Assembly (NCBI RefSeq): GCF_000422425.1
Contig: NZ_AULT01000029.1
Span: 17,607-81,606, forward strand
DNA length: 64,000 nucleotides
Source of the DNA: Oceanospirillum beijerinckii DSM 7166
GTDB lineage: Bacteria > Pseudomonadota > Gammaproteobacteria > Pseudomonadales > Halomonadaceae
Reading direction: 5' to 3'
Part shown: positions 46,317 to 55,762 of the stretch, one piece after another
How positions within the stretch are numbered: the stretch's first letter is position 1
Layout: every line of letters starts with the position of its first letter
Notes under the pieces: model-generated
Databases searched by the model: none
Told to the model about the DNA's origin: nothing
Seen by the model: the letters and a program-made list of their open reading frames with translations, nothing else
Made by a program: the position numbers and the translations under genes

Positions 46317-47534
46317 ATGTTAACTCAGGATCAAATTACCATTGTAAAAAGCACTGTACCTCTACTGGAAAGCGCAGGCCCTGCGATTACACAGCATTTT
46401 TATCAACGTATGTTCAGTCACAACCCCGAACTGAAAGATATTTTCAACATGAGCCATCAGCAATCCGGTGGACAACCACTGGCACTGTTTAATGCCATCG
46501 CTGCGTACGCTAAGTATATTGATAATCTTCCCGCACTAACCTCAGCCGTAGAAAGAATTGCCCATAAACACATTACGTTTGATATTCAGCCGGAACAATA
46601 CGATATTGTCGGCCATCATCTTATTCAGACCCTGAAAGAACTGGCTCCCGGTGCTTTCACAGCAGAAGTTGAAGACGCCTGGGTTGCAGCTTACCAGCAG
46701 TTAGCTGATATCTTTATTGGTCGAGAAGCAGAAATCTATCAGGCTAACGCCCGTGCAAAAGGCGGCTGGCAAGGAGCACGTCTGTTTAAAGTTCAGGATA
46801 AAAATCAGGAGTCAGAACTGGTCACCAGCTTTATTCTGGTGCCTGTGGATGGTCAACCTGTGGTCGATTTTCAGCCGGGTCAATATCTGGGCATTCGCCT
46901 GCAACCTGACAGTTCAGATTATCAGGAGATCCGCCAGTACTCCCTGTCTGATAGAGCCAATGGCAGCAGCTATCGCATTTCGGTAAAACGGGAAGGTATA
47001 CAAGAAACGAGTAGTCAACCGGGCATTGTCTCCAACTATCTGCATGATCATGTTGAGGTTAATGATGAGCTGGAGCTGTTTGCCCCTGCTGGCGATTTTT
47101 TCTTTACTGATCATCAGCGCCCTGTGGTCGCCATCTCGGCCGGTGTTGGCCTGACACCCATGATCTCAATTGTAGAAACCCTGGCTGCACAACAATATAA
47201 GCAACCGGTGTTTTTCTTACACGCGTGTGAGAACCGTGCTCAACACTCATTTGCTCGTCGAATCCATGAACTAGGTGAGTGCCTGCCGCTAAGCAACCAT
47301 ATCTGGTATCGCAATGCTGATAGTGCAGAAAGCAATGCCCCCTTAAACCTGAATATCCACCATGGCCTGATGCAGCTGAACAAAATCAAACAGCAGCTAC
47401 CATTGGAAAACGGCGACTTCTATCTATGTGGTCCAGTTGCTTTTATGCAATTTGCCAAACAGCAACTGCTGGAATTGGGCGTTGACCAAAGCCGTATTCA
47501 TTATGAAGTCTTTGGCCCTCATCAGGACTTCTAA
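46317..47534 (+). CDS. hmp: Flavohemoglobin (nitric oxide dioxygenase)
   Basis: 405 residues. The N-terminal globin has the proximal histidine in IAHKHITFDIQPEQYDIVG (His about 85) and distal Tyr/Gln in ITQHFYQRMFS. An FAD domain with RQYSLSD and an NAD(P)-binding domain with AGVGLTPMISI and FYLCGPVAFM follow. Hmp oxidises NO to nitrate with O2 and NAD(P)H and so detoxifies nitrosative stress. Its place downstream of NorR sites and a sigma-54 promoter explains control by NO. A palindromic repeat (copy D) follows the stop by 10 bases. Confidence 0.95.
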   Translation: MLTQDQITIVKSTVPLLESAGPAITQHFYQRMFSHNPELKDIFNMSHQQSGGQPLALFNAIAAYAKYIDNLPALTSAVERIAHKHITFDIQPEQYDIVGHHLIQTLKELAPGAFTAEVEDAWVAAYQQLADIFIGREAEIYQANARAKGGWQGARLFKVQDKNQESELVTSFILVPVDGQPVVDFQPGQYLGIRLQPDSSDYQEIRQYSLSDRANGSSYRISVKREGIQETSSQPGIVSNYLHDHVEVNDELELFAPAGDFFFTDHQRPVVAISAGVGLTPMISIVETLAAQQYKQPVFFLHACENRAQHSFARRIHELGECLPLSNHIWYRNADSAESNAPLNLNIHHGLMQLNKIKQQLPLENGDFYLCGPVAFMQFAKQQLLELGVDQSRIHYEVFGPHQDF

Positions 47535-47543
47535 CCTTTTACA

Positions 47544-47627
47544 CGCTTACACAAAAGTGATTCGATATTTTGCGGCCAAGTGCTGAAAAATAAAACCTTC
47601 TGCTCAAGAGAAACTTTTGTGTAAGTG
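47544..47627 (+). repeat. Palindromic dispersed repeat, copy D (84 bp)
   Basis: The ends CGCTTACACAAAAGT and ACTTTTGTGTAAGTG are inverted. Length and orientation match copy C. It starts 10 bases after the hmp stop, so it could also act as the transcript's end hairpin. From 47628 to 47894 I see only AT-rich sequence that must hold the promoter of the next gene. Confidence 0.85.
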
Positions 47628-47894
47628 CTTATTAGACAGTCAAAATTGCACTACCGTTATTCAGCGACTGAAGCCACACATGGTTTAACCCTTACCCTCC
47701 TTATACTAACCAAACCCATTGTCAAACTCACAATAGAGACAGAGACTGACCTATAGCAAACGCTCTCTCTCTCTGAGTTGCTCAAGAGAAAGAAGCCAAA
47801 CGTTTATAGACACAGTAGTCCTGGGCAATATCCCCTGGTCAGTTGCATGCATATATTATAAGTTAGACGGTAAACTCTAAAAATAAAGAAGATC

Positions 47895-49395
47895 ATGACT
47901 GAGCCTAACGAGACAGCTATACTCAAGGATTCCGCCTTCAAAACACTAGCGGATTCATTCGCGACATTTTATAGCAATACCATCGCCATCGATCAGAAAC
48001 ACAGGATCACCTGGATCAGTCAGGGTTACCAAGAATTTTTAGGTCTGGAGCACAACCCTGTCGGTGAACCGATTACCCGCTATATCCACAACAGTTTTCT
48101 CCCCAGAGTGGCAGATAGTGGCGAGCCAGTGCTATTGGAGCTGCTACGAGTGAAGCAGCAATGGATTCTGGTCAGTGTCATTCCACTCCAGTCTGATCAG
48201 GGTGAAGTAATCGGGTCATTTGGTTTTGTTGCACTGGAAAACCCTCAAGGCACACACTCCCTGGTCAGCCGCTTTAATCAGCTGCAGCGCCAATTAGATA
48301 ATGTCACTCAGGAACTCAATCAAGCTCGACAACATAAATACCGTTTATCTCAAATTACAGGCCGCAGCGAACAGCTGCAAAGTGTCAAACACCAGATCCG
48401 GCAAGCCGCCCGTTTTGATATTTCAGTACTGCTGACCGGAGAAACCGGTACCGGCAAGGAGCTGTTTGCCCACGCCCTGCATGAACTCTCCAGCCGCTCC
48501 CATCAGGCCTTTGTTTCACTCAATGTCGCTGCAATTCCCGATAATCTGATTGAAGCGGAATTTTTTGGCGTTGCTCCCGGCGCCTATACCGGTGCATCGA
48601 ACAAAGGGCGTAAAGGTAAGCTGGAGCTGGCCAATGGCGGCACCCTGTTTCTGGATGAAATTGGCGATATGCCACTGGAGCTGCAAAGCAAACTGCTACG
48701 CGCCCTGCAGGAGAAGGAGTTTGAGCCATTAGGCTCCAATAAGATAAGAAAAGTTGATATTCGTATCGTTGCCGCCACCAGTCGTAATCTGCCAAAAATG
48801 GTAGAAAACGGCGAGTTTCGCGCAGACCTTTACTACCGCCTGAACGCCATGCCAATTCACCCCCCCCCCTCTCAGGGAGCGTCAGGCAGACATTGACCTG
48901 ATTGCAGAGCGCCTGCTGGATGAACTCTGCATCAGGCTGCAACTGCCGGTTAAATATCTGACACCGGATGCCATTAACCTACTATTTCAACACACCTGGC
49001 CGGGCAATGTACGGGAACTGCAAAATCTGCTGGAACGAGCGGTAATTATGGCAGAGGAAAACAACGAGATAGATGCCCAGCTGATTCAGTCGCTGCTGAT
49101 TAACTCCGTTCAAGTGGCGCAGATACCATCCACACAGAATCCAGTTACAGGATTGCCTTCACCTATGGCACCACCAGTGATCACTCACTTGAGTAAAAAC
49201 GCACAGCCGCAGACCAAGGCTCCACCACAGCCTCTGCATCAACAAATGGCCCAAACAGAGCGCCAGGCCATTGAAGCCGCATTGGCTTACACCCAGGGCC
49301 ATAAAGTCAAAACGGCTAAACTATTGGGTATCTCACGTGCCAGCCTGTATGAAAAGATGCGTAAACTGGAGATTCAATACTCAGAGACATGCTAA
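47895..49395 (+). pseudogene. PAS-domain sigma-54 activator, frameshifted in a 10-C run
   Basis: The first frame (47895-48896) encodes a PAS-like sensor (about residues 18-125) and most of an AAA+ domain: Walker A TGETGTGKE, the sigma-54 loop GAYTGA, and [12 protein letters not shown]. It then shifts at ten consecutive C (48860-48869). With one C fewer the frame continues PPPLRERQADIDLIAERLL, then [15 protein letters not shown], and ends with a Fis-type helix-turn-helix (KVKTAKLLGISRASLYEKMRKL) at 49395. The repaired product would be about 500 residues. This is either a sequencing error, a fixed mutation or a phase-variable tract. Convergent to the 3-hydroxybutyrate oligomer hydrolase gene, which it may control. 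Confidence 0.85.
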
Positions 49396-49435
49396 AGAGC
49401 TGAGTACAGCGAAGACTTAACACGTGGAAAAGAAA

Positions 49436-49469
49436 AGCCCCGACCAGTACGAGCGAACTGATCGGGGCT
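49436..49469 (-). terminator. Terminator of the oligomer hydrolase gene
   Basis: AGCCCCGA (49436-49443) pairs with TCGGGGCT (49462-49469), with four more inner pairs. On the minus strand the stem is followed by TTTTCTTTT. It separates convergent genes. Confidence 0.7.
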
Positions 49470-49572
49470 GCCGGGAATAACACTGTTTTTTAGGGAAGCA
49501 GAGCTGGGTTCGGCAAGCTAACAACAAAGAGCAACTAGCAACAAAGAGCGGTAAAGCAATCAGCCCGTCGAC

Positions 49573-51702
49573 TTAATGAGGAATTGCCAGCGTATTATCC
49601 AGCCAGCGGATAGCATCATTACCCGGTGTGATCAGTACCTCACCAAACATGGCATTAGTAATCTGCTCTTCACCGCTTTCCTGCATCGACGTCGTGCGAA
49701 TCACCTGACTCGGAGACAGTGCATCACCATCACTCAGATAAGCAAACATCTGATTCAGTGCCTGTTCAAAGTAAGGATGAATATAGGCGTAACGGTGCTG
49801 CATATTAGATGGCGTGGCATAGAAGCCAAGGTTGGGTGCTAGCAGATAGGCAAACATCTCCAGGTGATGGCCATTTTCGATCTCCCAATACACTACATCA
49901 TCGCGGGCATCTACCTGACGATTACGGGCGTAGTAGGCGCGACCACCATGGTTCGGGGCAACCACCTGATCCGCACGACCATGCATAATAATGGCCGGTT
50001 TACCCTGTAGATCACCACTCATAATCGCTTCCTGAATACCGGCCTGAACTCGGTCAAAGTCACCGTTGTCCTTGTAAGTATCCAGAATGCCCAACTCAGT
50101 TAACTTGGCCTTGCCATAGCGGGACATCGCAAAGAAACACAGGTCTGCATCCAGATTTTTATCCGCTGTGGAGTTAAACGCCGTAGCCCCATAAGGATCA
50201 TCCGCATTCATATTGACCGGTTGAATCCAGCGGCTACCACCAGCGATCATATTCTGCCCCAGGAAACGCAGCGCTTTATCTTCATCGCTCAGCACTTCAA
50301 ACTGCTTGGTACCGCCGTTATAGCTGGCGAAACTGATACCACACAGCTGATCAGAGATACTATAGCGGCCGTAGGAGTTACCATAGGTATTGGTTATTTC
50401 AGAAAACATATTACTAAACGCTGGAATACCCAGGTTCTGCTCCGGTAGGAAACCCGCCGTGGTATTCATCAGATCCTGTGCCTCCTGAGCCAATACCTGC
50501 AGATCATCTGAATCCGACGTTAACAGCCCTAATTGCTGCAGACGGGTACAACGCTCAGGAGATTTCGCTGAGTTGACCAAATCAGCACTGTCATTTGCAG
50601 CCAGGTTGTTAGCACAGGGTTGATAGACTGCGCCAAAGGCGTGCATATCGTATAAGCTCCAGCCTACTGATTCCGGCCCCCAACTGCGCTCACCCTGAGT
50701 AATGGTAAAATCATGCTGATTCATCGCCGTACTCGGCTCTACCGCAACCACGCCATCGATCAGCCCTTGGCTATCCTGCTCTGCGGCCATTAAGACAGAA
50801 CGACCACCGTTAGACCAGCTGGCTGCAATCACCGTGGTATTATCAGGGTTAAAGGCCTGATCAGGATAAGCCTGATGCAAGGCGTAGAAAGCAAACTCGA
50901 TGGATTGCAGGGTATTCAGTCCCCAGTCCTTGCCTGGGTTTTGCTGGGAGTGAGCGTGTTTGGTTGTGGCAGTGCGTGCATCGGTAGAGTCCTGAAAACC
51001 TTCAGCAAACTCAGCGGTAAACGCAGAAGTTGTGCCTGCACTGGCTGCATCTACCACCTTACCATCCAGATCAATCACCTGCTGACTGCCAATAAAGTGT
51101 ACGCCATCACCTGTACCTTTATCGGTATAGGCCACGGCACAACCTCGTTTTAATGCGGCATCACCTGCCGTGCCCGCCGCTCCATAAACACCACGGGAAC
51201 CCGACGATGGGCCAGCAATAATACAAGGCTTATCTGTAGAGAAACTGCTTGGCACCTGCACCACCAGTTTGACATTGGTTTTGCCTGAGCCGTCATCAAC
51301 TATGGCTTGATATTCCGTACCCGACACCAGACCGGTAAACGCCTCTACCGAATGAGAGCTAATCCCATCGGTCACCAAAGGTCCCCAATGTACACCCCAA
51401 CCTCCAGGTGTTACCGGATCCATCATGCTTTTATAGTTGTTGCCCAGCTGATAGCGACGGATCTGCTCAAGGCTTGCATCCACAGCCACTGCATCCGGCG
51501 TTACAGTGCCTGTATCACTAGCCAGTGCAGCCCCCGTCAATAGGTCATCACTGCTGCCATCCACCTGAATGACATCAACTGAACCAGAAAGATAGCTGGG
51601 CAGTACACTGTAATCCGTCGTGTCTTTTGTGCTGTCGGAGGAACCTAAGCAACCCGATAGCACCAGTGAGCTGGCAGCCGTTAAAAGAAGAGTCCTTTGC
51701 AT
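49573..51702 (-). CDS. D-(-)-3-hydroxybutyrate oligomer hydrolase
   Basis: 709 residues from MQRTLLLTAASS, a lipoprotein signal with Cys in LVLSGCLGSS; this ATG has GAGG upstream, and the frame extends 12 codons further. The family core is present: PSSGSRGVYGAAGTAGDAALKRGCAVAYTDKGTGDG, marked here by position about 180-215, the nucleophile in ASWSNGGRSVL, and the late IMHGRADQVVAPNHGGRAYY that supplies Asp and His. These enzymes cut short 3-hydroxybutyrate oligomers to monomers after poly-3-hydroxybutyrate depolymerisation; a lipoprotein form would act at the cell surface or in the periplasm. Polyhydroxybutyrate synthase and depolymerase genes are not in the window. Confidence 0.85.
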   Translation of the reverse strand: MQRTLLLTAASSLVLSGCLGSSDSTKDTTDYSVLPSYLSGSVDVIQVDGSSDDLLTGAALASDTGTVTPDAVAVDASLEQIRRYQLGNNYKSMMDPVTPGGWGVHWGPLVTDGISSHSVEAFTGLVSGTEYQAIVDDGSGKTNVKLVVQVPSSFSTDKPCIIAGPSSGSRGVYGAAGTAGDAALKRGCAVAYTDKGTGDGVHFIGSQQVIDLDGKVVDAASAGTTSAFTAEFAEGFQDSTDARTATTKHAHSQQNPGKDWGLNTLQSIEFAFYALHQAYPDQAFNPDNTTVIAASWSNGGRSVLMAAEQDSQGLIDGVVAVEPSTAMNQHDFTITQGERSWGPESVGWSLYDMHAFGAVYQPCANNLAANDSADLVNSAKSPERCTRLQQLGLLTSDSDDLQVLAQEAQDLMNTTAGFLPEQNLGIPAFSNMFSEITNTYGNSYGRYSISDQLCGISFASYNGGTKQFEVLSDEDKALRFLGQNMIAGGSRWIQPVNMNADDPYGATAFNSTADKNLDADLCFFAMSRYGKAKLTELGILDTYKDNGDFDRVQAGIQEAIMSGDLQGKPAIIMHGRADQVVAPNHGGRAYYARNRQVDARDDVVYWEIENGHHLEMFAYLLAPNLGFYATPSNMQHRYAYIHPYFEQALNQMFAYLSDGDALSPSQVIRTTSMQESGEEQITNAMFGEVLITPGNDAIRWLDNTLAIPH

Positions 51703-51779
51703 ATCAACCTCGTATTGTTGTTTTTCTAAGCTGTTCATAATGGATCAAAGGTCAAACCAATCCAACGTAACTCAACTAA

Positions 51780-51888
51780 TCCAAGATATATGCCAAATAT
51801 CTAACCTGCTGATAAGCAATGATTTATTATCATCCCACTCACCAATATCCAGAAAACCAGACACAAGACCGTCTAAAAAACCAGACAC
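51780..51888 (-). promoter_or_regulatory. Possible sigma-54-type promoter with direct-repeat upstream sites
   Basis: On the minus strand TGGCATATATCTTGGA (51795-51780) has the -24 GG but G in place of the -12 C, so the match is imperfect. Upstream lie two identical 12-bp repeats (GTGTCTGGTTTT, at 51888-51877 and 51864-51853), 24 bp apart, a spacing suited to an activator. They would serve the oligomer hydrolase gene, and the neighbouring sigma-54 activator is a natural candidate. This is inference. Confidence 0.3.
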
Positions 51889-52032
51889 CATCCTGAATTT
51901 AAGACAGTGAGAGAAAGGCCTATAAAACGATACACATAAATAACTGTTTCCAACAAAAGTGAACTTATGAAATTCTTGCATTAAAATTCAGATAAATGAG
52001 ATTGATAAGAGCGGGTTCTGTAGCCCAATAAT

Positions 52033-52623
52033 ATGAATAAAAAAAGAAATGAAGCAGTAAATAGCGAGAATCTGCGCATTGGTCGCCAGATTCGGGATAT
52101 TCGTAAAGCAAAAGGTGTGACTCTGGCCGAGATGGCCGAGCGTATTCAGCGCTCTGTGGGTTATGTCAGTCAGGTTGAGCGTGGGGTATCTTCTCTACCG
52201 ATTCCAATTCTTCAAGCGATCTGCGATGTATTAGGGATTCAGATCAGCTGGTTTTTCCACTCAGACCGGGAAGCCCCTGCAGAAGAGTTAAATCATATTG
52301 TACGAAAATCAGCCCGACGCAGTTTAAGCTTTTCCGATGGGGGTGTACGTGAAGAGCTGCTATCCACCCGCCTATCAGGCCAACTCCAGATGATACTCAC
52401 GACCTTTGCACCCGGAGCCAGGGGCAGTGAAGCTCGCCAGCTAAAAGGTGAAGAAGGCGGCCTGGTACAATCAGGTATGATAGAACTGTGTATCAACGAC
52501 CAGTGCTTTATTCTGCATGAAGGTGACAGTTTTACACTGGAAGCGAATGATCAATACCGGGTACGCAACCCTTCGGACGAGGAAAAGGCGATTGTAATCT
52601 GGAATATCACCGGCGGTTATTAA
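52033..52623 (+). CDS. XRE-family regulator with cupin domain
   Basis: 196 residues. The N-terminal helix-turn-helix (IGRQIRDIRKAKGVTLAEMAERI followed by VGYVSQVERGVSSL, about 17-70) and a C-terminal cupin (about 110-195, with GLVQSGMIELCIND and HEGDSFTLEANDQYRVRNPS) form the usual sensor-regulator layout. Cupin ligands in this group are small carboxylates or amines. It is convergent with the TRAP transporter genes and could regulate them or the hpa pathway; that is inference from position. Confidence 0.82.
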   Translation: MNKKRNEAVNSENLRIGRQIRDIRKAKGVTLAEMAERIQRSVGYVSQVERGVSSLPIPILQAICDVLGIQISWFFHSDREAPAEELNHIVRKSARRSLSFSDGGVREELLSTRLSGQLQMILTTFAPGARGSEARQLKGEEGGLVQSGMIELCINDQCFILHEGDSFTLEANDQYRVRNPSDEEKAIVIWNITGGY

Positions 52624-52717
52624 TCACAGCTCTTTCCCTCAAAGGAATCATCTGCGGTAAAGCCTTCCTTAGCTACTTCAATCTCAAATTGAGCGGCATG
52701 ATAGAGAATCCAAACAG

Positions 52718-52751
52718 AAAGGGGCAGCTCGTTTAACGGAGCCACCCCTTT
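52718..52751. terminator. Bidirectional hairpin between convergent genes
   Basis: AAAGGGG and CCCCTTT pair, extended inside by GCTC/GAGC. It lies between the XRE-cupin gene and dctM, with A-rich and T-rich flanks. Confidence 0.6.
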
Positions 52752-52780
52752 CTTATATTGCTTTTTAACGGTATAGCATC

Positions 52781-54103
52781 TTACCCGTATAGCACCTCTG
52801 GTAACCAAAGTGCGATTCCCGGAAACATCAATAGCAAAGCCAGGCCCAGAATCTGTAGCAGAATAAAAGGCACGGCCGCTTTATACAGATCGTAAATGGT
52901 GACTTCCGGAGGGGCCACCGACCTCATATAGAAGAGATTGTACCCAAAGGGCGGTGTCAGATAGGCTGACTGCATACTTACGATAAACAGAATCGCAAAC
53001 CAGATGGTGTCAAAACCCAGAGATTCCACAATCGGCACAAACAAAGGTGCAGTGATAAAGACAATGGCGAAGTCATCCAAGAACATGCCCAGCACGAAGT
53101 AACATGCCAGCATAATCATGATCACATAGATGGGTGCGACATCGTTATCTTCGACCAGCTCTTGCAGAATAAAACCGGCATCCAGGCCAATATAGACCTT
53201 ACTGAAGAAGATCGCTGCGATAGTGATCCAGATCAGCATCCCCATCAACTTTGTGGTGGAGATTAGCACTTCCTTCATCATCTTCAGGTTCAGCGTACGG
53301 TAGATCGCCGCACAGAGAATAGAACCCGCCGCACCAATCGCTGAAGCTTCTGAAGGTGCAGTAATGCCTGTAATGATACAGAACAGAACCGTCGCAATCA
53401 GAGCCCCCGGTAAAATCAGGGCTTTCAGTGATGCTACTTTGCCGCGCCAGTCCACCTGATGCTCTTCTGACAGAGCGGGTGCAAGGGATGGCGTAATGCG
53501 ACTGCGAATCAGGATATACAGAATGTAGATACCCGCCAGCATCAGCCCCGGTATAACACCTGCAGCAAACAACTTACCTACAGACTCTTTCGCCAGGAAG
53601 GCATAAAGAATCATCAGCAGGCTAGGCGGAATCAAAAAGCCCAGAGCACCACCGGCCATAATGGTGCCTGTGGCAAGCTTTTTGTCGTACCCCCGCTTTA
53701 GCATCGCAGGCAGGGCGATAACACCCAGGCTCACGGTTGCCGCACCGGACACTCCCGCCATCGCCGCGATCAATGCACAGACAATAACAGTACCAACTCC
53801 CAGACCGCCGGGGGTTTGCCCCATCAGTTTGCTCATCATCTCAAAAAGATCGTCGGTAATACCGGAGCGTTCCAGCATCAGCCCCATGAAAATAAACATG
53901 GGCAGAGCTACCAGGAGGAAGTTGTCCAGGGCAGCAAATGAACTGAGTGTCAGGAGTTCAATAGCTCCTGGCCCCCATAGTGTGTAAGCAAATCCCAGCC
54001 CGACGGTCAGTAATGACCAGGCCAGGGGAGCCCCCATCATCAGCATCAGGAACATCGTCCCGAACATGCCAATGGTAATGATTAATGGGTCAAGTTCAGT
54101 CAC
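52781..54103 (-). CDS. dctM: TRAP transporter large permease
   Basis: 440 residues with about 12 transmembrane segments and the DctM-type sequences APLAWSLLTVGLGFAY, MFIFMGLMLERSGITDDLFE and GGLGVGTVIVCALIAAMAGVSGA. It is the sodium-driven channel of a tripartite ATP-independent periplasmic transporter. It follows dctQ on the same strand, after 130 bases. Confidence 0.93.
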   Translation of the reverse strand: MTELDPLIITIGMFGTMFLMLMMGAPLAWSLLTVGLGFAYTLWGPGAIELLTLSSFAALDNFLLVALPMFIFMGLMLERSGITDDLFEMMSKLMGQTPGGLGVGTVIVCALIAAMAGVSGAATVSLGVIALPAMLKRGYDKKLATGTIMAGGALGFLIPPSLLMILYAFLAKESVGKLFAAGVIPGLMLAGIYILYILIRSRITPSLAPALSEEHQVDWRGKVASLKALILPGALIATVLFCIITGITAPSEASAIGAAGSILCAAIYRTLNLKMMKEVLISTTKLMGMLIWITIAAIFFSKVYIGLDAGFILQELVEDNDVAPIYVIMIMLACYFVLGMFLDDFAIVFITAPLFVPIVESLGFDTIWFAILFIVSMQSAYLTPPFGYNLFYMRSVAPPEVTIYDLYKAAVPFILLQILGLALLLMFPGIALWLPEVLYG

Positions 54104-54233
54104 CTGAATCCCCTGTTAATTTAAAAGTTGTATCAATGTCAGCCATCTCAGACTATCGGCACAGTTGCAGATAAGGCATGCAGCGCGTTCCTTGCTAATC
54201 GAACTTAATTATTTTCAGCCCAGTAATAGACGC

Positions 54234-54749
54234 TTACTTGTCTGGACGATAATTAAGTGCGACTTGTATATCCCTGATGAGATGTACTAACCCCTGTAAC
54301 CAGATCAGACCCACACCGATGGGTAGCATGGTTTTAAAAGGGTAAATAGGTGGAGCCCAGGTACTTTTTGAGGACAGTTCTCCGCTTTGCCAGGAGTCGT
54401 AGGCAAACTCGCAGGCAGCCACAAAAAATACGCCAAACATAATAAGCACCACACAGCCCGTAATCACGTCGAGAATAGCCCGACCGCGTTTATCGAACAG
54501 GTGATAAACCACTTCACTACGGACATGACCATGATGCTTATGAGTGTAAATACCCGCAAACATACAAAAGGTGCCGTACAGCATAGTAGTTGATTCGTGT
54601 GCCCAGGATGTTGGGCTAAGGAAGAGATACCGGGCGGCGATCTCGTACAACAAGACGCCAATCATGGCAAGGCACATCCAGGAGCTGGCCTTGCCGATGA
54701 ACTCGGATATCTCGTCCTGATAGTTCAGGAGGCGAGATATCCCGGACAT
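54234..54749 (-). CDS. dctQ: TRAP transporter small permease
   Basis: 171 residues with four transmembrane helices, with YEIAARYLFLSPTSWAHEST (the DctQ signature) after the first. It joins DctM in the membrane. Its ATG overlaps the stop codon of dctP by one base, so translation is coupled. The 130 bases between dctQ and dctM contain no gene. Confidence 0.9.
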   Translation of the reverse strand: MSGISRLLNYQDEISEFIGKASSWMCLAMIGVLLYEIAARYLFLSPTSWAHESTTMLYGTFCMFAGIYTHKHHGHVRSEVVYHLFDKRGRAILDVITGCVVLIMFGVFFVAACEFAYDSWQSGELSSKSTWAPPIYPFKTMLPIGVGLIWLQGLVHLIRDIQVALNYRPDK

Positions 54750-55762
54750 TATGCTCTCCCAGTGGCTTTAGCCGCTTCGGTCAGAATGTCGATTGCTTTA
54801 CGGTTACGATCAGAACGTGCCGCTTCTTCTTCCCAGATCACTTTCGCAGCGTTGCGCAGACGGGCAGAATCTTCAGCATTTAGAGAACCCATTTCGAACT
54901 TACCGGTGGTAGAAGCATCAATAGAACCGCTAACCATCCAGTTGTGCATCTTAGCCGCGTGTTTAGCGAAAGAGGTTTCGATGATGGTGCGGTGACTATC
55001 AGACAGAGACTTCCACTTGTCCATGTTGATCAGCATTTGATCGGTATAACCCGGGCTTACCATGTTCAGAGAGGTGTAGTACTTAGCAGTTTCGTACAGT
55101 TTCATCGACAGGTATTCGTTAGTACCGGCATAGATCACACCGTCGATAGCGCCAGTGCTCAGGCCAACGTATAGCTCAGAACCCGGCAGGAATACCGTTG
55201 GGATACCAAACTGATCCAGGATCTTAGCGATACTTGGTGTCGCACGGATCTTCATCTTCTTCAGATCATCCAGACTGTTTACTGGCTTTTTAGTCAGAAG
55301 ATCGAAAGGACCGCCCATGATAGGGCCTAAGTAGTGAACGTTTTGCTCAGCATAGGCTTCACGGATCAAATCGATCAGACCTTTGCTTTCCATGATGTAC
55401 ATGGCTTCATCATAGTTGGTCCATGCTGCAGGCAGACCTGCTTCAATAGACGCGATATCCAGCTGACCCGGCCAGTAACCTGCGTAACCCTGACACATAT
55501 CGATCGTACCAGAGCCTACTGCTTTAAACATCTCGGCATCAGGTACCAGAGAACCACCGGTGTAACGACGCACTTTAAGTGCCTTATTAGAAGCACTCTT
55601 AACATCATCAGTGAACTCTTTAAAGATATCGTTGGCTTCCTTACCCCAATAAGTTTGCATTCTTAAAGAAGTTGCAGCTTGAGCTTGCGAGGCGATGCTC
55701 ATTGCCATAGGGGCGGCCACCAGACCTGCAGCGGCCGTTTTCAATAGATCACGTCTTTTCAT
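54749..55762 (-). CDS. dctP: TRAP transporter substrate-binding protein
   Basis: 337 residues with a twin-arginine-type signal (MKRRDLLKTAAAG, cleavage near SQAQA). The DctP fold shows TGGSLVPDAEMFKAVGSGTID, the conserved carboxylate-binding Arg in MKIRATPSIAK, and LSTGAIDGVIYAGTNEY. Length and features are near the TakP-like group, which binds 2-oxo or monocarboxylic acids. The hpa cluster 2 kb away suggests an aromatic or dicarboxylic acid; the sequence alone does not decide. It is the first gene of the dctPQM operon. Confidence 0.9.
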   Translation of the reverse strand: MKRRDLLKTAAAGLVAAPMAMSIASQAQAATSLRMQTYWGKEANDIFKEFTDDVKSASNKALKVRRYTGGSLVPDAEMFKAVGSGTIDMCQGYAGYWPGQLDIASIEAGLPAAWTNYDEAMYIMESKGLIDLIREAYAEQNVHYLGPIMGGPFDLLTKKPVNSLDDLKKMKIRATPSIAKILDQFGIPTVFLPGSELYVGLSTGAIDGVIYAGTNEYLSMKLYETAKYYTSLNMVSPGYTDQMLINMDKWKSLSDSHRTIIETSFAKHAAKMHNWMVSGSIDASTTGKFEMGSLNAEDSARLRNAAKVIWEEEAARSDRNRKAIDILTEAAKATGRA

